Of a stretch of DNA of 64,000 bases, positions 6,921 through 15,379 are shown one piece after another. Source of the stretch: Bacteriovorax sp. GTDB lineage: Bacteria > Bdellovibrionota > Bacteriovoracia > Bacteriovoracales > Bacteriovoracaceae. Under the pieces are notes generated by a model. It was not told the origin of the DNA, did no database searches, and was given only the letters and a program-made list of their open reading frames with translations. Within the stretch, counting starts at the first letter, position 1. The number at the start of each line of letters is the position of its first letter. The DNA is taken from NCBI GenBank assembly GCA_014378525.1, contig JACMNL010000101.1:1-64000 (forward strand), read 5' to 3'. Made by a program: the position numbers and the translations under genes.

Positions 6921-8524
6921 ATCACATCGAGAATATCAATGCGCGGAATAATCATTCCTTTGCTGGCGACATGAAAGACTGCTCTCGGAATCATCAGTTC
7001 TTTCTGATAAATTTCACGAAGTTTTTTTGTCTGGATTTTATCTTCTTCCAGACTCGGCGGCATTTTTAAAATACGCTCAAGCCTTCCGATGAACATCAGG
7101 CAGTGGTCATTAAGGTAGGGCGGAAGTTTGTCTTCAAATTTTTTAAATTCATTCAGAAGGCTTGCCAGGACTTTGTTATGAGATTCATAAAGATACTGGG
7201 CAATTAAAAAATAAAATTCTGCAATTTTTCTTTCAGGATATTTTTCCAGGTGATCGATGGCCATCTGTAGATTATGGTAAATTTCAATCGAGTTGTGGGC
7301 ATCAAACCCTTTTTGTGCATCCATAAAAGAACGAAGACCCAGATGGTATTCAGGATCAACAACAGATTCACTTTTTATTTTAACAGGTTCAATTTTCACT
7401 CTGTTAAAAGCATCTTTGATTTCAAAGACGTTGTCTGTAAAAACTTTTGGAGCAAGACCACCGAGATAAAGAGAAGAGCCATCAGTGGGATTCATCGTCA
7501 TGACACTGATACTGCTTGGAGTGAGATTATCCAGGTTATAAGATTTAAAATCATCATCTTTAAGTTTTTGATCCAGAGGCGTCGACATCATCTGCAGTAA
7601 TTCAAGCTGTGAAGGTTGGGTCTTTTTCTTGTTCATGAAATTCACGATTTTTTTTGCGGCCACTTCTTCGCGCATCAGATTGTACTGATCGAATCCCAGA
7701 GGTAAATATTGTCTTTGATTGAGGGATTTATCTTCCAGATGATTGCAGAAATAAAGAATTCCTGAATCGGGGACATTCAGTTCGTTGATGAACGGTTTAT
7801 CACCAGAGAGATCACACGCCAGTACTTCACCGTTTTTAAAAGTCATATACAAACACCACGTCGTTATTGTCTGGTGATTTTTAATGAACTCGATGATTGA
7901 CGGTTTATCGTTTGCTGTTTTTATCATCTTCAAAATATATTCGAAGATGGACATTCCCTGTGGATTAAAAATGTTGGTAAATTTCTGGTGTAGGGCCAGT
8001 GTGATTCCATCTTCAGTCATGAGTGTAATTGAAGGATAGGGAATTCCCTTTGAACCAAAACCTAGAGTCTTTGGCATTCCATTCAGGTCGTACTGAATCG
8101 CACGTTCATAAACGTCATATGAGCCCTGTAGAGGAAAATCCAGGATGCGCCCGTGAATCACATGGCCTTCCGGATTTCTTGTCATAAAACTCGAACAGCC
8201 CAGGTTTCCTTTGATGAATCCCGGTGCCCATTTACTCATCGAACTTACGAGTTCGGGAATCAGCATGACATAAGCGCATTCTTCCAGCGATATACCCAGA
8301 CCTTCAGCATAATGTTTAAGGTGAGTATAATAGTCTGCCTTTCTCAATAGAGAATTTTTTAATACGGCCTTGCCGATTTCTTCAATCACCATGTTAACTG
8401 GCTTCCATGGAGTTCTAAGCATCATTTTTACGTCGTGATGAACGAGCTTGCCTACCTCTTTGTCTTTAAGGCCAAGCTGGTAAAAGTTTTCATCGATATC
8501 GCCGATCAGAGTAATAAGATCCAT
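6902..8524 (-). CDS. Ntn-hydrolase of the C45/acid ceramidase (NAAA-like) group
   Basis: A 540-aa protein whose residues about 105-130 read GNLGCSSFMTRNPEGHVIHG followed by RILDFP. In the family the Cys after Gly (here about C110) becomes the N-terminal nucleophile after autoproteolysis, and the Arg and Asp of R.LDFP complete the site. Choloylglycine hydrolase, acyl-CoA:6-APA acyltransferase and N-acylethanolamine amidase share this layout; they cleave linear amides. The last 150 residues are helical and TPR-like, beyond the usual catalytic domain. There is no signal peptide, so it is apparently cytoplasmic. Substrate is unknown; N-acyl lipids or amino-acid amides are plausible. The 3' end overlaps the convergent GT87 gene. 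Confidence 0.75.
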   Translation of the reverse strand: MDLITLIGDIDENFYQLGLKDKEVGKLVHHDVKMMLRTPWKPVNMVIEEIGKAVLKNSLLRKADYYTHLKHYAEGLGISLEECAYVMLIPELVSSMSKWAPGFIKGNLGCSSFMTRNPEGHVIHGRILDFPLQGSYDVYERAIQYDLNGMPKTLGFGSKGIPYPSITLMTEDGITLALHQKFTNIFNPQGMSIFEYILKMIKTANDKPSIIEFIKNHQTITTWCLYMTFKNGEVLACDLSGDKPFINELNVPDSGILYFCNHLEDKSLNQRQYLPLGFDQYNLMREEVAAKKIVNFMNKKKTQPSQLELLQMMSTPLDQKLKDDDFKSYNLDNLTPSSISVMTMNPTDGSSLYLGGLAPKVFTDNVFEIKDAFNRVKIEPVKIKSESVVDPEYHLGLRSFMDAQKGFDAHNSIEIYHNLQMAIDHLEKYPERKIAEFYFLIAQYLYESHNKVLASLLNEFKKFEDKLPPYLNDHCLMFIGRLERILKMPPSLEEDKIQTKKLREIYQKELMIPRAVFHVASKGMIIPRIDILDVIYVLTT

Positions 8525-8551
8525 AGGGGATTTTGTCCATTTGAGGTGTGT

Positions 8552-8791
8552 ATGTTTGATATTGTAAATGAGAGTGCGGCCGGAAGCAATCAGTGGTTAA
8601 ATATCCTCCTTTTGATTGCAGCTGTGGCGAGAGTTTATTTAGAGATTATCAAATTTGATTTTGCCAGTCTTCCTCTTACCAAGGGAATGTTCAAAGGTGA
8701 CAATGAACAGGCGAAAAAATTCCACAGAACTGGTCTGTTATTAAGCCTCGGCTATATCGTGCTCTCTGCACCTTTTACACTTTTCGCCTGA
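8552..8791 (+). CDS. Small membrane protein, 79 aa
   Basis: The ORF-track entry starts too early; ATG 8552 has a ribosome site TGAGGTG at a normal distance and gives 79 aa. Two hydrophobic helices (residues about 16-32 and 62-78) flank a basic loop with KGMFKGDNEQAKKFHRTG. This is consistent with a small inner-membrane protein with two helices. I recognise no family. Its end overlaps the convergent APP1-like gene by 40 bases. Confidence 0.6.
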   Translation: MFDIVNESAAGSNQWLNILLLIAAVARVYLEIIKFDFASLPLTKGMFKGDNEQAKKFHRTGLLLSLGYIVLSAPFTLFA

Positions 8792-9912
8792 AGCTCCATC
8801 ATTTTTTCAAATTCTTTCTGATATAGCCCGTCGTACATCTCGATCATGTCGAGATAGTTTTTTTGTTTTTCAAATGCTGGTGGAGCAATCAGTTCATCCG
8901 TTGGAAAACGTTTTCTGATAAAAATCTTTATCGCTATTTTTTTGCCGCCTGATTCTTTTCTTTTTCTCGTCAGTAAATTATCCAGCTGATAAATTTTGTT
9001 CAAAAACTGTGAGTTTTGTTTTTTCTTAAGCTGAAAAATATCCTGCTCTTTAACGTCATTCCATACTACCCACGGATCGATATCTTCGCGCAGAATTTTG
9101 GTCAGCGTGAGATAAATCGCCGGGTCGGATTCGAAGTTATCACCCATGAGTACGAGTTCATCGGGGATTCCTGTCATAAGCAGAATATCCAGCAGGTGAT
9201 TGAGCTTATATAATCCCTGCAGCTTTAAATCTTTGGTCGTTAGTTCTCCGTCGAGAAAAGAAAAAAAGTGGCGGTAGTCTTTCAGAAAAATTCCCGCAGA
9301 AAAAATACTGTTTTTATACAACCAGTCTCTCATGGCATCTTCGTAAAAATGTGGAGAGGCCGAAAGAATAAACGGATGATGACCACGACGGATATAGCGG
9401 TGAAGAATTTCCACACTGCTCATGACCGTTGGATTTTCCTCCAGTGATCTGGTGAGCGAGCGGTACACTTCTTTAGTCGTTGAGTATTTTGTATCGACAA
9501 GAGTCTTATCGAAATCGCAGATGATAATTTTTTTCGGAGAAAAAATCCGCAGCGGGATGTAAGTTCCAAGATGAAGTTCCAGCCCTGGTTTTTTTCTTGT
9601 TTCATATAACTGGAGTATTTCAATATCCTGCCTGTCTTTAGTCAGGGGAATTTTGAAGTTAAAATTTCCAAATGAATCTGACTCAAAAGATTTTTTATAA
9701 ATTTCTTTTTGGTCCTTTGATACCCCAATTATTTTCATTGTAAATTGATAGGCATTTAAAAGTCGAAGGGCCTGAATGGGGAATTTGGGTGTAGGGATAT
9801 CGAGATCAAGGTTCTGCGCTATCAGGTTTTCTTTGAGCGTGATGGAAGCTTTAATGTTTATGGCATCATCAGTGATTATCGCTAAAAAATGGACGAGGTG
9901 AGGTCTTTTCAT
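8752..9912 (-). CDS. APP1-like phosphatidate phosphatase family protein (DUF2183)
   Basis: A 386-aa protein with a C-terminal HAD-type catalytic domain of the APP1 family. IICDFDKTLVDTKY (near residue 130) holds the DxDxT nucleophile motif. FILSASPHFYEDAMRDWL matches the S.SP.......L..F motif, and LVLMGDNFESDPAIY the terminal GD...DPEIY motif. Yeast App1 dephosphorylates phosphatidate, and many bacteria have homologues with unknown substrate. The first 115 residues form a beta-rich domain typical of the family. There is no signal peptide. The neighbouring amidase-like gene on the same strand suggests a role in lipid turnover, which is only an inference. Confidence 0.8.
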   Translation of the reverse strand: MKRPHLVHFLAIITDDAINIKASITLKENLIAQNLDLDIPTPKFPIQALRLLNAYQFTMKIIGVSKDQKEIYKKSFESDSFGNFNFKIPLTKDRQDIEILQLYETRKKPGLELHLGTYIPLRIFSPKKIIICDFDKTLVDTKYSTTKEVYRSLTRSLEENPTVMSSVEILHRYIRRGHHPFILSASPHFYEDAMRDWLYKNSIFSAGIFLKDYRHFFSFLDGELTTKDLKLQGLYKLNHLLDILLMTGIPDELVLMGDNFESDPAIYLTLTKILREDIDPWVVWNDVKEQDIFQLKKKQNSQFLNKIYQLDNLLTRKRKESGGKKIAIKIFIRKRFPTDELIAPPAFEKQKNYLDMIEMYDGLYQKEFEKMMELQAKSVKGAESTI

Positions 9913-9980
9913 AAACTGTATTGCTCTCTTTCATGAAGTATAGCAGAATAAAATAATAGTTAAAAAGGATTAGTGAAAAA

Positions 9981-10715
9981 ATGGATTACAGCCAAACTGT
10001 TTATATCGAGCATCTCGGACAAGTTGACGTCTATCTCGGAATGGGAATCAAGATCGTCACAGGACTCGTTCTGGGAAGTATGGTCGGGTATGACCGCGAA
10101 CAAAAAATGAAAAATGCCGGGATCAAAACCAACGTTTTGATTTGTCTGGGGGCCACACTTTATACAGCGATCTCAATGCTCGGGCATGTTCAGGGCGGTG
10201 GGATTGAATACGACTCTGCGAGGATTCCAGCGCAAATTGTTTCGGGGATCGGTTTTCTCGGTGCCGGTGCCATCATGAAAGACAAAGGAAACATCATCGG
10301 TCTGACAACAGCGGCCACTATTTGGGTTGTGGCGTCAATCGGGATGACAATCGGATACGGCTTTCCGGTTATTGCAGCGATTTTTACCGTCACGATTTTA
10401 TCGGTTTTAAAACTACTTGGGCCGATCTATCAGGGATTTGAATCGACAAAAAATCACAAGTATTTTCACATCGAAATTTTATCTCACGGAGACATTAAAA
10501 ATCTGGTGAAGGAAATTGTTTTTAATACGACTGACAGAATTGATGAGCTTCATGAACAGATCATCGATAAAGAAACCAATAAGCGACACATCGATTTTTA
10601 TGTTTATCTGCATCCGAAAAAAATGAGAATTATGGGTGATGAGTTACGAGACATTGTTCAGGCAGACCGTGTTCATTATCATCAGATTGATTCTAAGTCG
10701 CCGGCCGTTGATTAA
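9981..10715 (+). CDS. MgtC/SapB family inner-membrane protein
   Basis: A 244-aa protein with about five membrane helices over the first 145 residues. It contains the MgtC/SapB signatures VLGSMVGYDREQKMKNAGIK, NVLICLGATLYTA, IVSGIGFLGAGAIM and GLTTAATIWVVASIGMTIGYG. The last 85 residues are a soluble ACT-like extension seen in many homologues. Family members modulate F-type ATPase or Mg2+ and low-Mg2+ adaptation in other bacteria; the role here is unproven. The stop codon overlaps the stop of the convergent coiled-coil gene by four bases. No Mg2+ leader-type structure is apparent in the short upstream region. Confidence 0.9.
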   Translation: MDYSQTVYIEHLGQVDVYLGMGIKIVTGLVLGSMVGYDREQKMKNAGIKTNVLICLGATLYTAISMLGHVQGGGIEYDSARIPAQIVSGIGFLGAGAIMKDKGNIIGLTTAATIWVVASIGMTIGYGFPVIAAIFTVTILSVLKLLGPIYQGFESTKNHKYFHIEILSHGDIKNLVKEIVFNTTDRIDELHEQIIDKETNKRHIDFYVYLHPKKMRIMGDELRDIVQADRVHYHQIDSKSPAVD

Positions 10716-11902
10716 GCCTTTTTGATTTTAAATGAAAGTATCCCATCTTCATAACTCTGAACGATGTCCTTGGGATTTAAAATATCTTTAACTGGAAGCT
10801 CTTTACTGAAAAGCTCACTGCGTGTTGATCTGTTAAGAGTTCCGTCTTCTGAAGCTAATGTATCAGTATATTTTCTAGAAAGAGTTACTTTCACCAGTCG
10901 TCCTTGAGTCGACAAATGAACATTTTCTTTTTCATATTCAGCAACCGGTATTGAGACCGTCACAGTTTTTAAATCTTCAACCATTTTCGGAGCTAATTGA
11001 TCAACATGATAGAACGGATCACTTTCACGAGAGTCTAATATTTTTTTCTGAGTCGAAGTTTTTTCGACCATCTTTTTTACATCGACGTCTAAATGAGCGG
11101 TAAGCTCTTTTATCGTAGTGTCATGCTGCTTAACCAGGTTTTCGTAACGGACTTTAAAGTCGGCATCACGCTGCTTTAACATTTCCTGCTGATGTTTATC
11201 CTGATAGTTCAGCTGCTCCTGATTAACACGGGTTTTTTCATCTATAAGACGCTTATTTTTTCCGGCCTCAACCATATCAACTTTTTTAAGCTGGTCACGT
11301 TGTTCTGCCAGTTCCGCAGAGTGAATTCTTAACTGCTGATTGAGTTTGTCATTATAGTCTTTTTCAATGTTCACGCCTTTTGCATTAAGCTCTGAAGATA
11401 ATGCATTTACTTGTGACTGTGATTCGGATTGAACTTTTGCACGTTCCGATTTTGATTTTGCAGTAATGTCCTTGATAGTATCCTGAGTCGAGGCCTGAAT
11501 TTCCCTGCTGTTTTCCTGCGTATTGAAATACTGGTCCTGGAAATTATTTTCCATCTGCTTTTTCATGTCTTCAAGCTTTTCTGTTTGTGCAGACTTGAGA
11601 GTCGTCTCTTCCAGAGTCACGCCATCGCGCGCCTTTTTCAGTCGATCCTGATAACCTTTAATTTTTTCTTCAAATTGATTTGATTCGCCGATGATTCGTG
11701 CCTGATTACGGTCGAGATTATTGGCGAAGTCATGCTCACCCTCGATATTCGCTGCTTCGATTTTTTTATCGTAAAGAACGTCGACTTGTTTTATTTCCTG
11801 TTCTTTATTGGCGATTTTCCTGTCGAGACCTTTATTCATTCTCTTTAAAAGATCTTCGTTGTCTTTGAAGGCCTGTGCCTGGGCGGAAGTTTCAACTTTC
11901 AT
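10712..11902 (-). CDS. Long coiled-coil protein with C-terminal Hsp20-like domain
   Basis: A 396-aa protein in two parts. Residues 1-300 are highly charged and helical, rich in Lys, Glu, Gln and Asp, with continuous heptad character. Residues about 310-396 look like an alpha-crystallin/Hsp20 domain: VTVSIPVAEYEKENVHLSTQ resembles the family's v.v.lPG..kedi.V, 'KELPVKDILNPKDIVQSY' resembles F.LP..vd...i.A.y, and DGILSFKIKK matches the dGvL.v.lPK ending. It may be a chaperone-like or scaffold protein. There is no signal peptide. It overlaps the upstream small secreted protein gene by four bases and is last in a three-gene operon. Confidence 0.6.
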   Translation of the reverse strand: MKVETSAQAQAFKDNEDLLKRMNKGLDRKIANKEQEIKQVDVLYDKKIEAANIEGEHDFANNLDRNQARIIGESNQFEEKIKGYQDRLKKARDGVTLEETTLKSAQTEKLEDMKKQMENNFQDQYFNTQENSREIQASTQDTIKDITAKSKSERAKVQSESQSQVNALSSELNAKGVNIEKDYNDKLNQQLRIHSAELAEQRDQLKKVDMVEAGKNKRLIDEKTRVNQEQLNYQDKHQQEMLKQRDADFKVRYENLVKQHDTTIKELTAHLDVDVKKMVEKTSTQKKILDSRESDPFYHVDQLAPKMVEDLKTVTVSIPVAEYEKENVHLSTQGRLVKVTLSRKYTDTLASEDGTLNRSTRSELFSKELPVKDILNPKDIVQSYEDGILSFKIKKA

Positions 11903-12189
11903 TGAAGAGCTCCCTTCAGTTCTTTGCCTTCTGAAATAGAGCAGACAGATTGTTTAGATGTATCACCCATACATACCCATGACCTTAAAAGATTTACTTC
12001 TAATGATAGTTTACCACCATGATAGGCAGCGTAGCTAGTAGGATTTAATGTTGAGGTCACGACCTGGGCATTTCCGGGATTGATGTTATCGACTTTTGTC
12101 CTGACATAATATTGATAGACCCTGTATTCACCAAAAGCAGGCGAGACAGTGGCAGCTAAAATTATTGTGAAGAGGATTTTTTTAGTCAT
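11899..12189 (-). CDS. Small secreted hypothetical protein
   Basis: A 96-aa product with a signal peptide (MTKKILFTIILAATVSPAFG). The mature 76 residues start with aromatic EYRVYQYYVRTKVD and have two cysteines (WVCMGDTSKQSVC) that could form a disulfide. No family is recognised. Its stop overlaps the start of the Hsp20-like coiled-coil gene (ATGA), and it begins three bases after the preceding TTG-started gene ends, so all three are translated from one mRNA. Confidence 0.65.
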   Translation of the reverse strand: MTKKILFTIILAATVSPAFGEYRVYQYYVRTKVDNINPGNAQVVTSTLNPTSYAAYHGGKLSLEVNLLRSWVCMGDTSKQSVCSISEGKELKGALQ

Positions 12190-12192
12190 TTA

Positions 12193-12504
12193 CTAATGAA
12201 GCTCCATTTTCTGGTCCAGGATTTTTCCTTCCACCAGCTTAAAGAAAGCTTTCATGAAGAGTTTTCTATCTTCATCGTTCATTGAGAGAAGAACTGTTTT
12301 TTTATGTTCCAGCTGACGGTGCTTTGAAACTTGCTGGAAAAGTTTTTTAGCTCGCGCTCGCTCTATTCCTGTTATTTTTTGAAAGCGTCTTTCTTTCATA
12401 TCAGGATCACTCATCCACACATCGTGAAAAAGAGGGAAGTGTCCAACGGTTCCAAGATGAATCAGGGCCTTCATCGATTCTTCAGGTCTATAAGAAATGT
12501 CCAA
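12193..12504 (-). CDS. Small cytoplasmic hypothetical protein, TTG start
   Basis: A 103-aa basic, helical protein without a signal peptide or membrane segment. I accept the TTG at 12504 as start because a near-perfect AGGAGG sits six bases upstream. The first in-frame ATG, ten codons later, has no ribosome site. It is the first gene of the operon with the small secreted and Hsp20-like genes. I recognise no domain. The 266-bp spacer to the next gene on the right contains no other convincing gene. Confidence 0.6.
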   Translation of the reverse strand: MDISYRPEESMKALIHLGTVGHFPLFHDVWMSDPDMKERRFQKITGIERARAKKLFQQVSKHRQLEHKKTVLLSMNDEDRKLFMKAFFKLVEGKILDQKMELH

Positions 12505-12770
12505 GCTGTCCTCCTGACAATTAGGGCATCACTCTTCATGAGCGAGTATCTTTTAATCTTAGTTGAGTTGACCCTCAGATTAGTAGAAGGTAACAATTAC
12601 CGAAAAAAATGTGTTTCAATTCTCTCGCGGGGTTACCTAACCCTAGTTTTTTACTCGGACAAAATTTCCTGTTACAGGGGGTCTTTTATTGAACTCATTA
12701 TGTAGTATAATAAAGAAGAAATTACCGCTTCAAAGGATTTTGAGGCAAAAAATTACCAGGATGGTTTTAA

Positions 12771-13649
12771 ATGAGAAAGTCTCTTCTTCTTTTACTTGCT
12801 CTAGTTTCAATCAATGCGCATGCACTTGTTGACTACTCGGAACCGGTGGATGCACCTAAAGAATCTGCTTCACCAAAATCATTTCAAAAAATGTCGAAAC
12901 CATCAGGATCATCTTCCGGCGGAAGATCTTTGACATGGAAATCTGATTTATCTTTAACAACAAATTATGAAACGATGAAAATCGAAGATCAAAAATATGG
13001 AATTTTAAACGTGAACGCTCACGTGCAAACTTCTTTTGATGTATTTTTTGATGCTACTTACTGGAACGCCAGCGGTGATAAAAAATCTTCAAGCGGTAAC
13101 CCGAAATTAATTTTAGGATTCAACTGGCTTAAGTTCGGCAGTGGAAGTGATGAAGCAAAAGTTGATATTTACGGTGGAGCAAAACTTTCATCGAGCTCAG
13201 AACTTGGAAGTTCACGTACAGATAAAATTATCGGGGCCGAAACAACAAAACGTTTCGGAACTTTCGGACTTGGTATCGGCTACGACATGACTTTAGTCGG
13301 CACTCCGAAAAATGCTGAAGAACATGCTATCGGAAATATCGGACGCATTACTGTTTCAGGCGGATGGATGGTCTCTAATGATATCCAGTTTGAAGTGGAA
13401 GCAGAAAATTTTACGATTGCACCAGGTGAAGATACAACCAGAACAAACAGACTTACTCAAAAAGTAAGTTTCTCTACGCTTTCACCAAAGGTGAACCTGG
13501 GACTGGCAACTTCCGTGAATCTGGAATTCGGGGCACGATTCAGAATGAAAAAAGCAAAAGACGAAGCACAATTACTGGAAGCAAAAGTGTTTGACCTTCA
13601 CGGGGCCAATGCAAATTCACTTTTTGCAGGACTTAACGTCAGCATTTAG
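12771..13649 (+). CDS. Outer-membrane beta-barrel protein
   Basis: A 292-aa protein with signal peptide MRKSLLLLLALVSINAHA and a Ser/Gly/Pro-rich linker (residues about 30-52). The remainder has alternating polar and hydrophobic strands (SLTTNYETMKI, AHVQTSFDVFFDATYW, NLGLATSVNLEFGARFRM), typical of an outer-membrane barrel. The last residues are not the classical terminal aromatic, so this is a topology-based call. No porin family is recognised. The stop codon overlaps the GTG start of the next gene (TAGTG), so the two are translationally coupled. Confidence 0.65.
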   Translation: MRKSLLLLLALVSINAHALVDYSEPVDAPKESASPKSFQKMSKPSGSSSGGRSLTWKSDLSLTTNYETMKIEDQKYGILNVNAHVQTSFDVFFDATYWNASGDKKSSSGNPKLILGFNWLKFGSGSDEAKVDIYGGAKLSSSSELGSSRTDKIIGAETTKRFGTFGLGIGYDMTLVGTPKNAEEHAIGNIGRITVSGGWMVSNDIQFEVEAENFTIAPGEDTTRTNRLTQKVSFSTLSPKVNLGLATSVNLEFGARFRMKKAKDEAQLLEAKVFDLHGANANSLFAGLNVSI

Positions 13650-14578
13650 TGTTAAATCTAAAATCGCCAATCTATTTTTGCAGCGAATGTAAAAAGGTCA
13701 TGGGTCACCTGGATGACCTGCTTTTTATTGATGAGTTTTCTCACAAAGGTTTTTGTTCAGAAGAATGCATTGAAGATTTTTATTTTCCTTTAATCAAACA
13801 TTTTGAAATCGTCGAGCATTCCCTCAGGTCAAAACTTAACATGAGAGAAGAGATGATTTCGGCCGATCCCGGCGATGAAAAACTCGTTGAAGATGTTATA
13901 ACTAACCCGGACGAAATATTCAAACAAAGCAATGAACTCCAGGAAACGTTTTATAATTTTATAAAAAAATACCCGGATTTCACTGCAATTGTCATTGCCA
14001 GCGTCTATAGAAAAGAAGCATCATTCGTTTTTCTTTCCACTCTCACAAAATCATCCCAGCTGGTGACTGAATTCCGTTATGGTGAAAAATTAAATGACTG
14101 GGACTCCAGTGAAAAATCACTTGATGATGAAATTGAAGAGGCCTTGCCTCATAATGATTTTGAGGGAGAGGATTTAGTGGACCAGGAATCAGACGACGAA
14201 GATATGATCTTCATGCAGCTGCTGGAAAGTAAAAAATCCAAAATCCTTGCAGACGTAATCATCAACCGTAGAGATGATGACATTCCATTTGAAGAGTATC
14301 CGGGGTACGAATTTTGTTTTCAGGAAACTCTGGAGCTTCCCGACGAAGTTTTTGAAAAAAAAGACAATGAAGGGGATAAACTTTTCACATACATCAAATC
14401 CTTTTCAAAAGGCGCTCATGGCGAAGAAAGTTTTTTTTATATCGTAATTTGCCTCAGAAGAAACACTGATGCAACGACTGTAAACGTCTACCCGATTCTG
14501 GCGATTCCAACGACTGATATTAAAATGTGTCAGGAGTTCAGGGGCGGAACAAGATTATCCGGCCCCATTAAAAATTAA
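13649..14578 (+). CDS. Acidic hypothetical protein with N-terminal Cys cluster
   Basis: A 309-aa cytoplasmic protein starting at GTG 13649, which overlaps the stop of the barrel gene. Residues about 10-45 contain CSECKK and, 22 residues later, CSEEC. This pattern resembles a treble-clef zinc site such as those in MYM/TRASH-type zinc domains. The rest is strongly acidic, with Asp/Glu runs around residues 165-205, and has no recognised catalytic motif. Coupling to the barrel gene suggests a shared process, but no function can be assigned. Confidence 0.6.
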   Translation: MLNLKSPIYFCSECKKVMGHLDDLLFIDEFSHKGFCSEECIEDFYFPLIKHFEIVEHSLRSKLNMREEMISADPGDEKLVEDVITNPDEIFKQSNELQETFYNFIKKYPDFTAIVIASVYRKEASFVFLSTLTKSSQLVTEFRYGEKLNDWDSSEKSLDDEIEEALPHNDFEGEDLVDQESDDEDMIFMQLLESKKSKILADVIINRRDDDIPFEEYPGYEFCFQETLELPDEVFEKKDNEGDKLFTYIKSFSKGAHGEESFFYIVICLRRNTDATTVNVYPILAIPTTDIKMCQEFRGGTRLSGPIKN

Positions 14579-14585
14579 AATATTT

Positions 14586-15251
14586 TTAGAAAGACTTCAT
14601 TACGTACTGGCCTACTGATTTGAAGGCCTCACAGAAAGTCGTCACACCATAAGCAAGCTGGTTCATACAAATTTTATAAGCATTAAGAGTCATCTGAGTG
14701 CTGTTGTATGGGGCCGAATAATAGTAGCTTGTATCTTTAAAGAACATAACGTTGTTGATTAGTGCATTACTATATGTCGTATATTTTACGAACGTAATTT
14801 TCTTAACTGATTTTGGATCAGAGAAAGTTCCGCACATCGGGTTACCAACATAAATTGAGTTCGATCCACTTGTCGTATGAGGAATGAAGCAGATACTTAC
14901 GTCGCCAGAGCTTCCCACTGGTGGAGTCTTGAATTGAGCGTAAAAAACATTTTTATCAGTGCTAGACTGACAAAGTGTATATGAACCTAAGTGTGTACTC
15001 GTTGATTCGAATCCATTCACACCATCTGTCGAAAATTTACATTGAGTAGCATCTGCCGGAACATTTGATGGGGCCACAGTCGTCGTTGCAGTTGTTGTTG
15101 AACTTAAATTAACACCGGTATTTGTTCCCGTTGTTGCCGCAGTCGTCACACCATTACTTGTACTGGAAGTCATTACAGATCTCGCGGATCTCGGAGAGTC
15201 ACACGAAGTCGATAAAATAAGTAGTGCGATAAATGGTAATAATTTTTTCAT
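14586..15251 (-). CDS. Thr-rich lipoprotein
   Basis: A 221-aa protein with a lipoprotein signal, MKKLLPFIALLILSTSC, whose LSTSC is a proper lipobox, so Cys17 should be lipidated. Residues about 25-62 are a Thr/Ser-rich low-complexity linker (TTTATTTVAP type). The C-terminal 155 residues contain six cysteines and form a domain I do not recognise. Asp at +2 of the mature lipoprotein (CDSP) would, by the E. coli rule, favour the inner membrane, although that rule may not hold here. The ATG follows AAGGTGAG. The gene is convergent with the Cys-cluster gene, 7 bp away. Confidence 0.7.
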   Translation of the reverse strand: MKKLLPFIALLILSTSCDSPRSARSVMTSSTSNGVTTAATTGTNTGVNLSSTTTATTTVAPSNVPADATQCKFSTDGVNGFESTSTHLGSYTLCQSSTDKNVFYAQFKTPPVGSSGDVSICFIPHTTSGSNSIYVGNPMCGTFSDPKSVKKITFVKYTTYSNALINNVMFFKDTSYYYSAPYNSTQMTLNAYKICMNQLAYGVTTFCEAFKSVGQYVMKSF

Positions 15252-15379
15252 AATCTCACCTTATTCTTTAAGGCCTGGTTTTAGTATATTCCATCAATCT
15301 CTTCGGTTACTTATTAAAATAGTTTAGCGAAATTCTTATAGGTACTAATCTTAAGAGCTTAACGGGCCGATAAGGAGTT

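Noticed and set aside
12331-12705. 124-aa plus-strand ORF opposite the TTG-started gene
   Set aside because: It overlaps the real gene, lacks a ribosome site and shows no domain; only the last part lies in the intergenic region.
15366-15373. GCCGATAA, a perfect sigma-28 (FliA) -10 element before the 422-aa protein gene
   Set aside because: No TAAA -35 element lies at the right spacing, and the element overlaps the AAGGAG ribosome site, so a start there would remove the leader the site needs.
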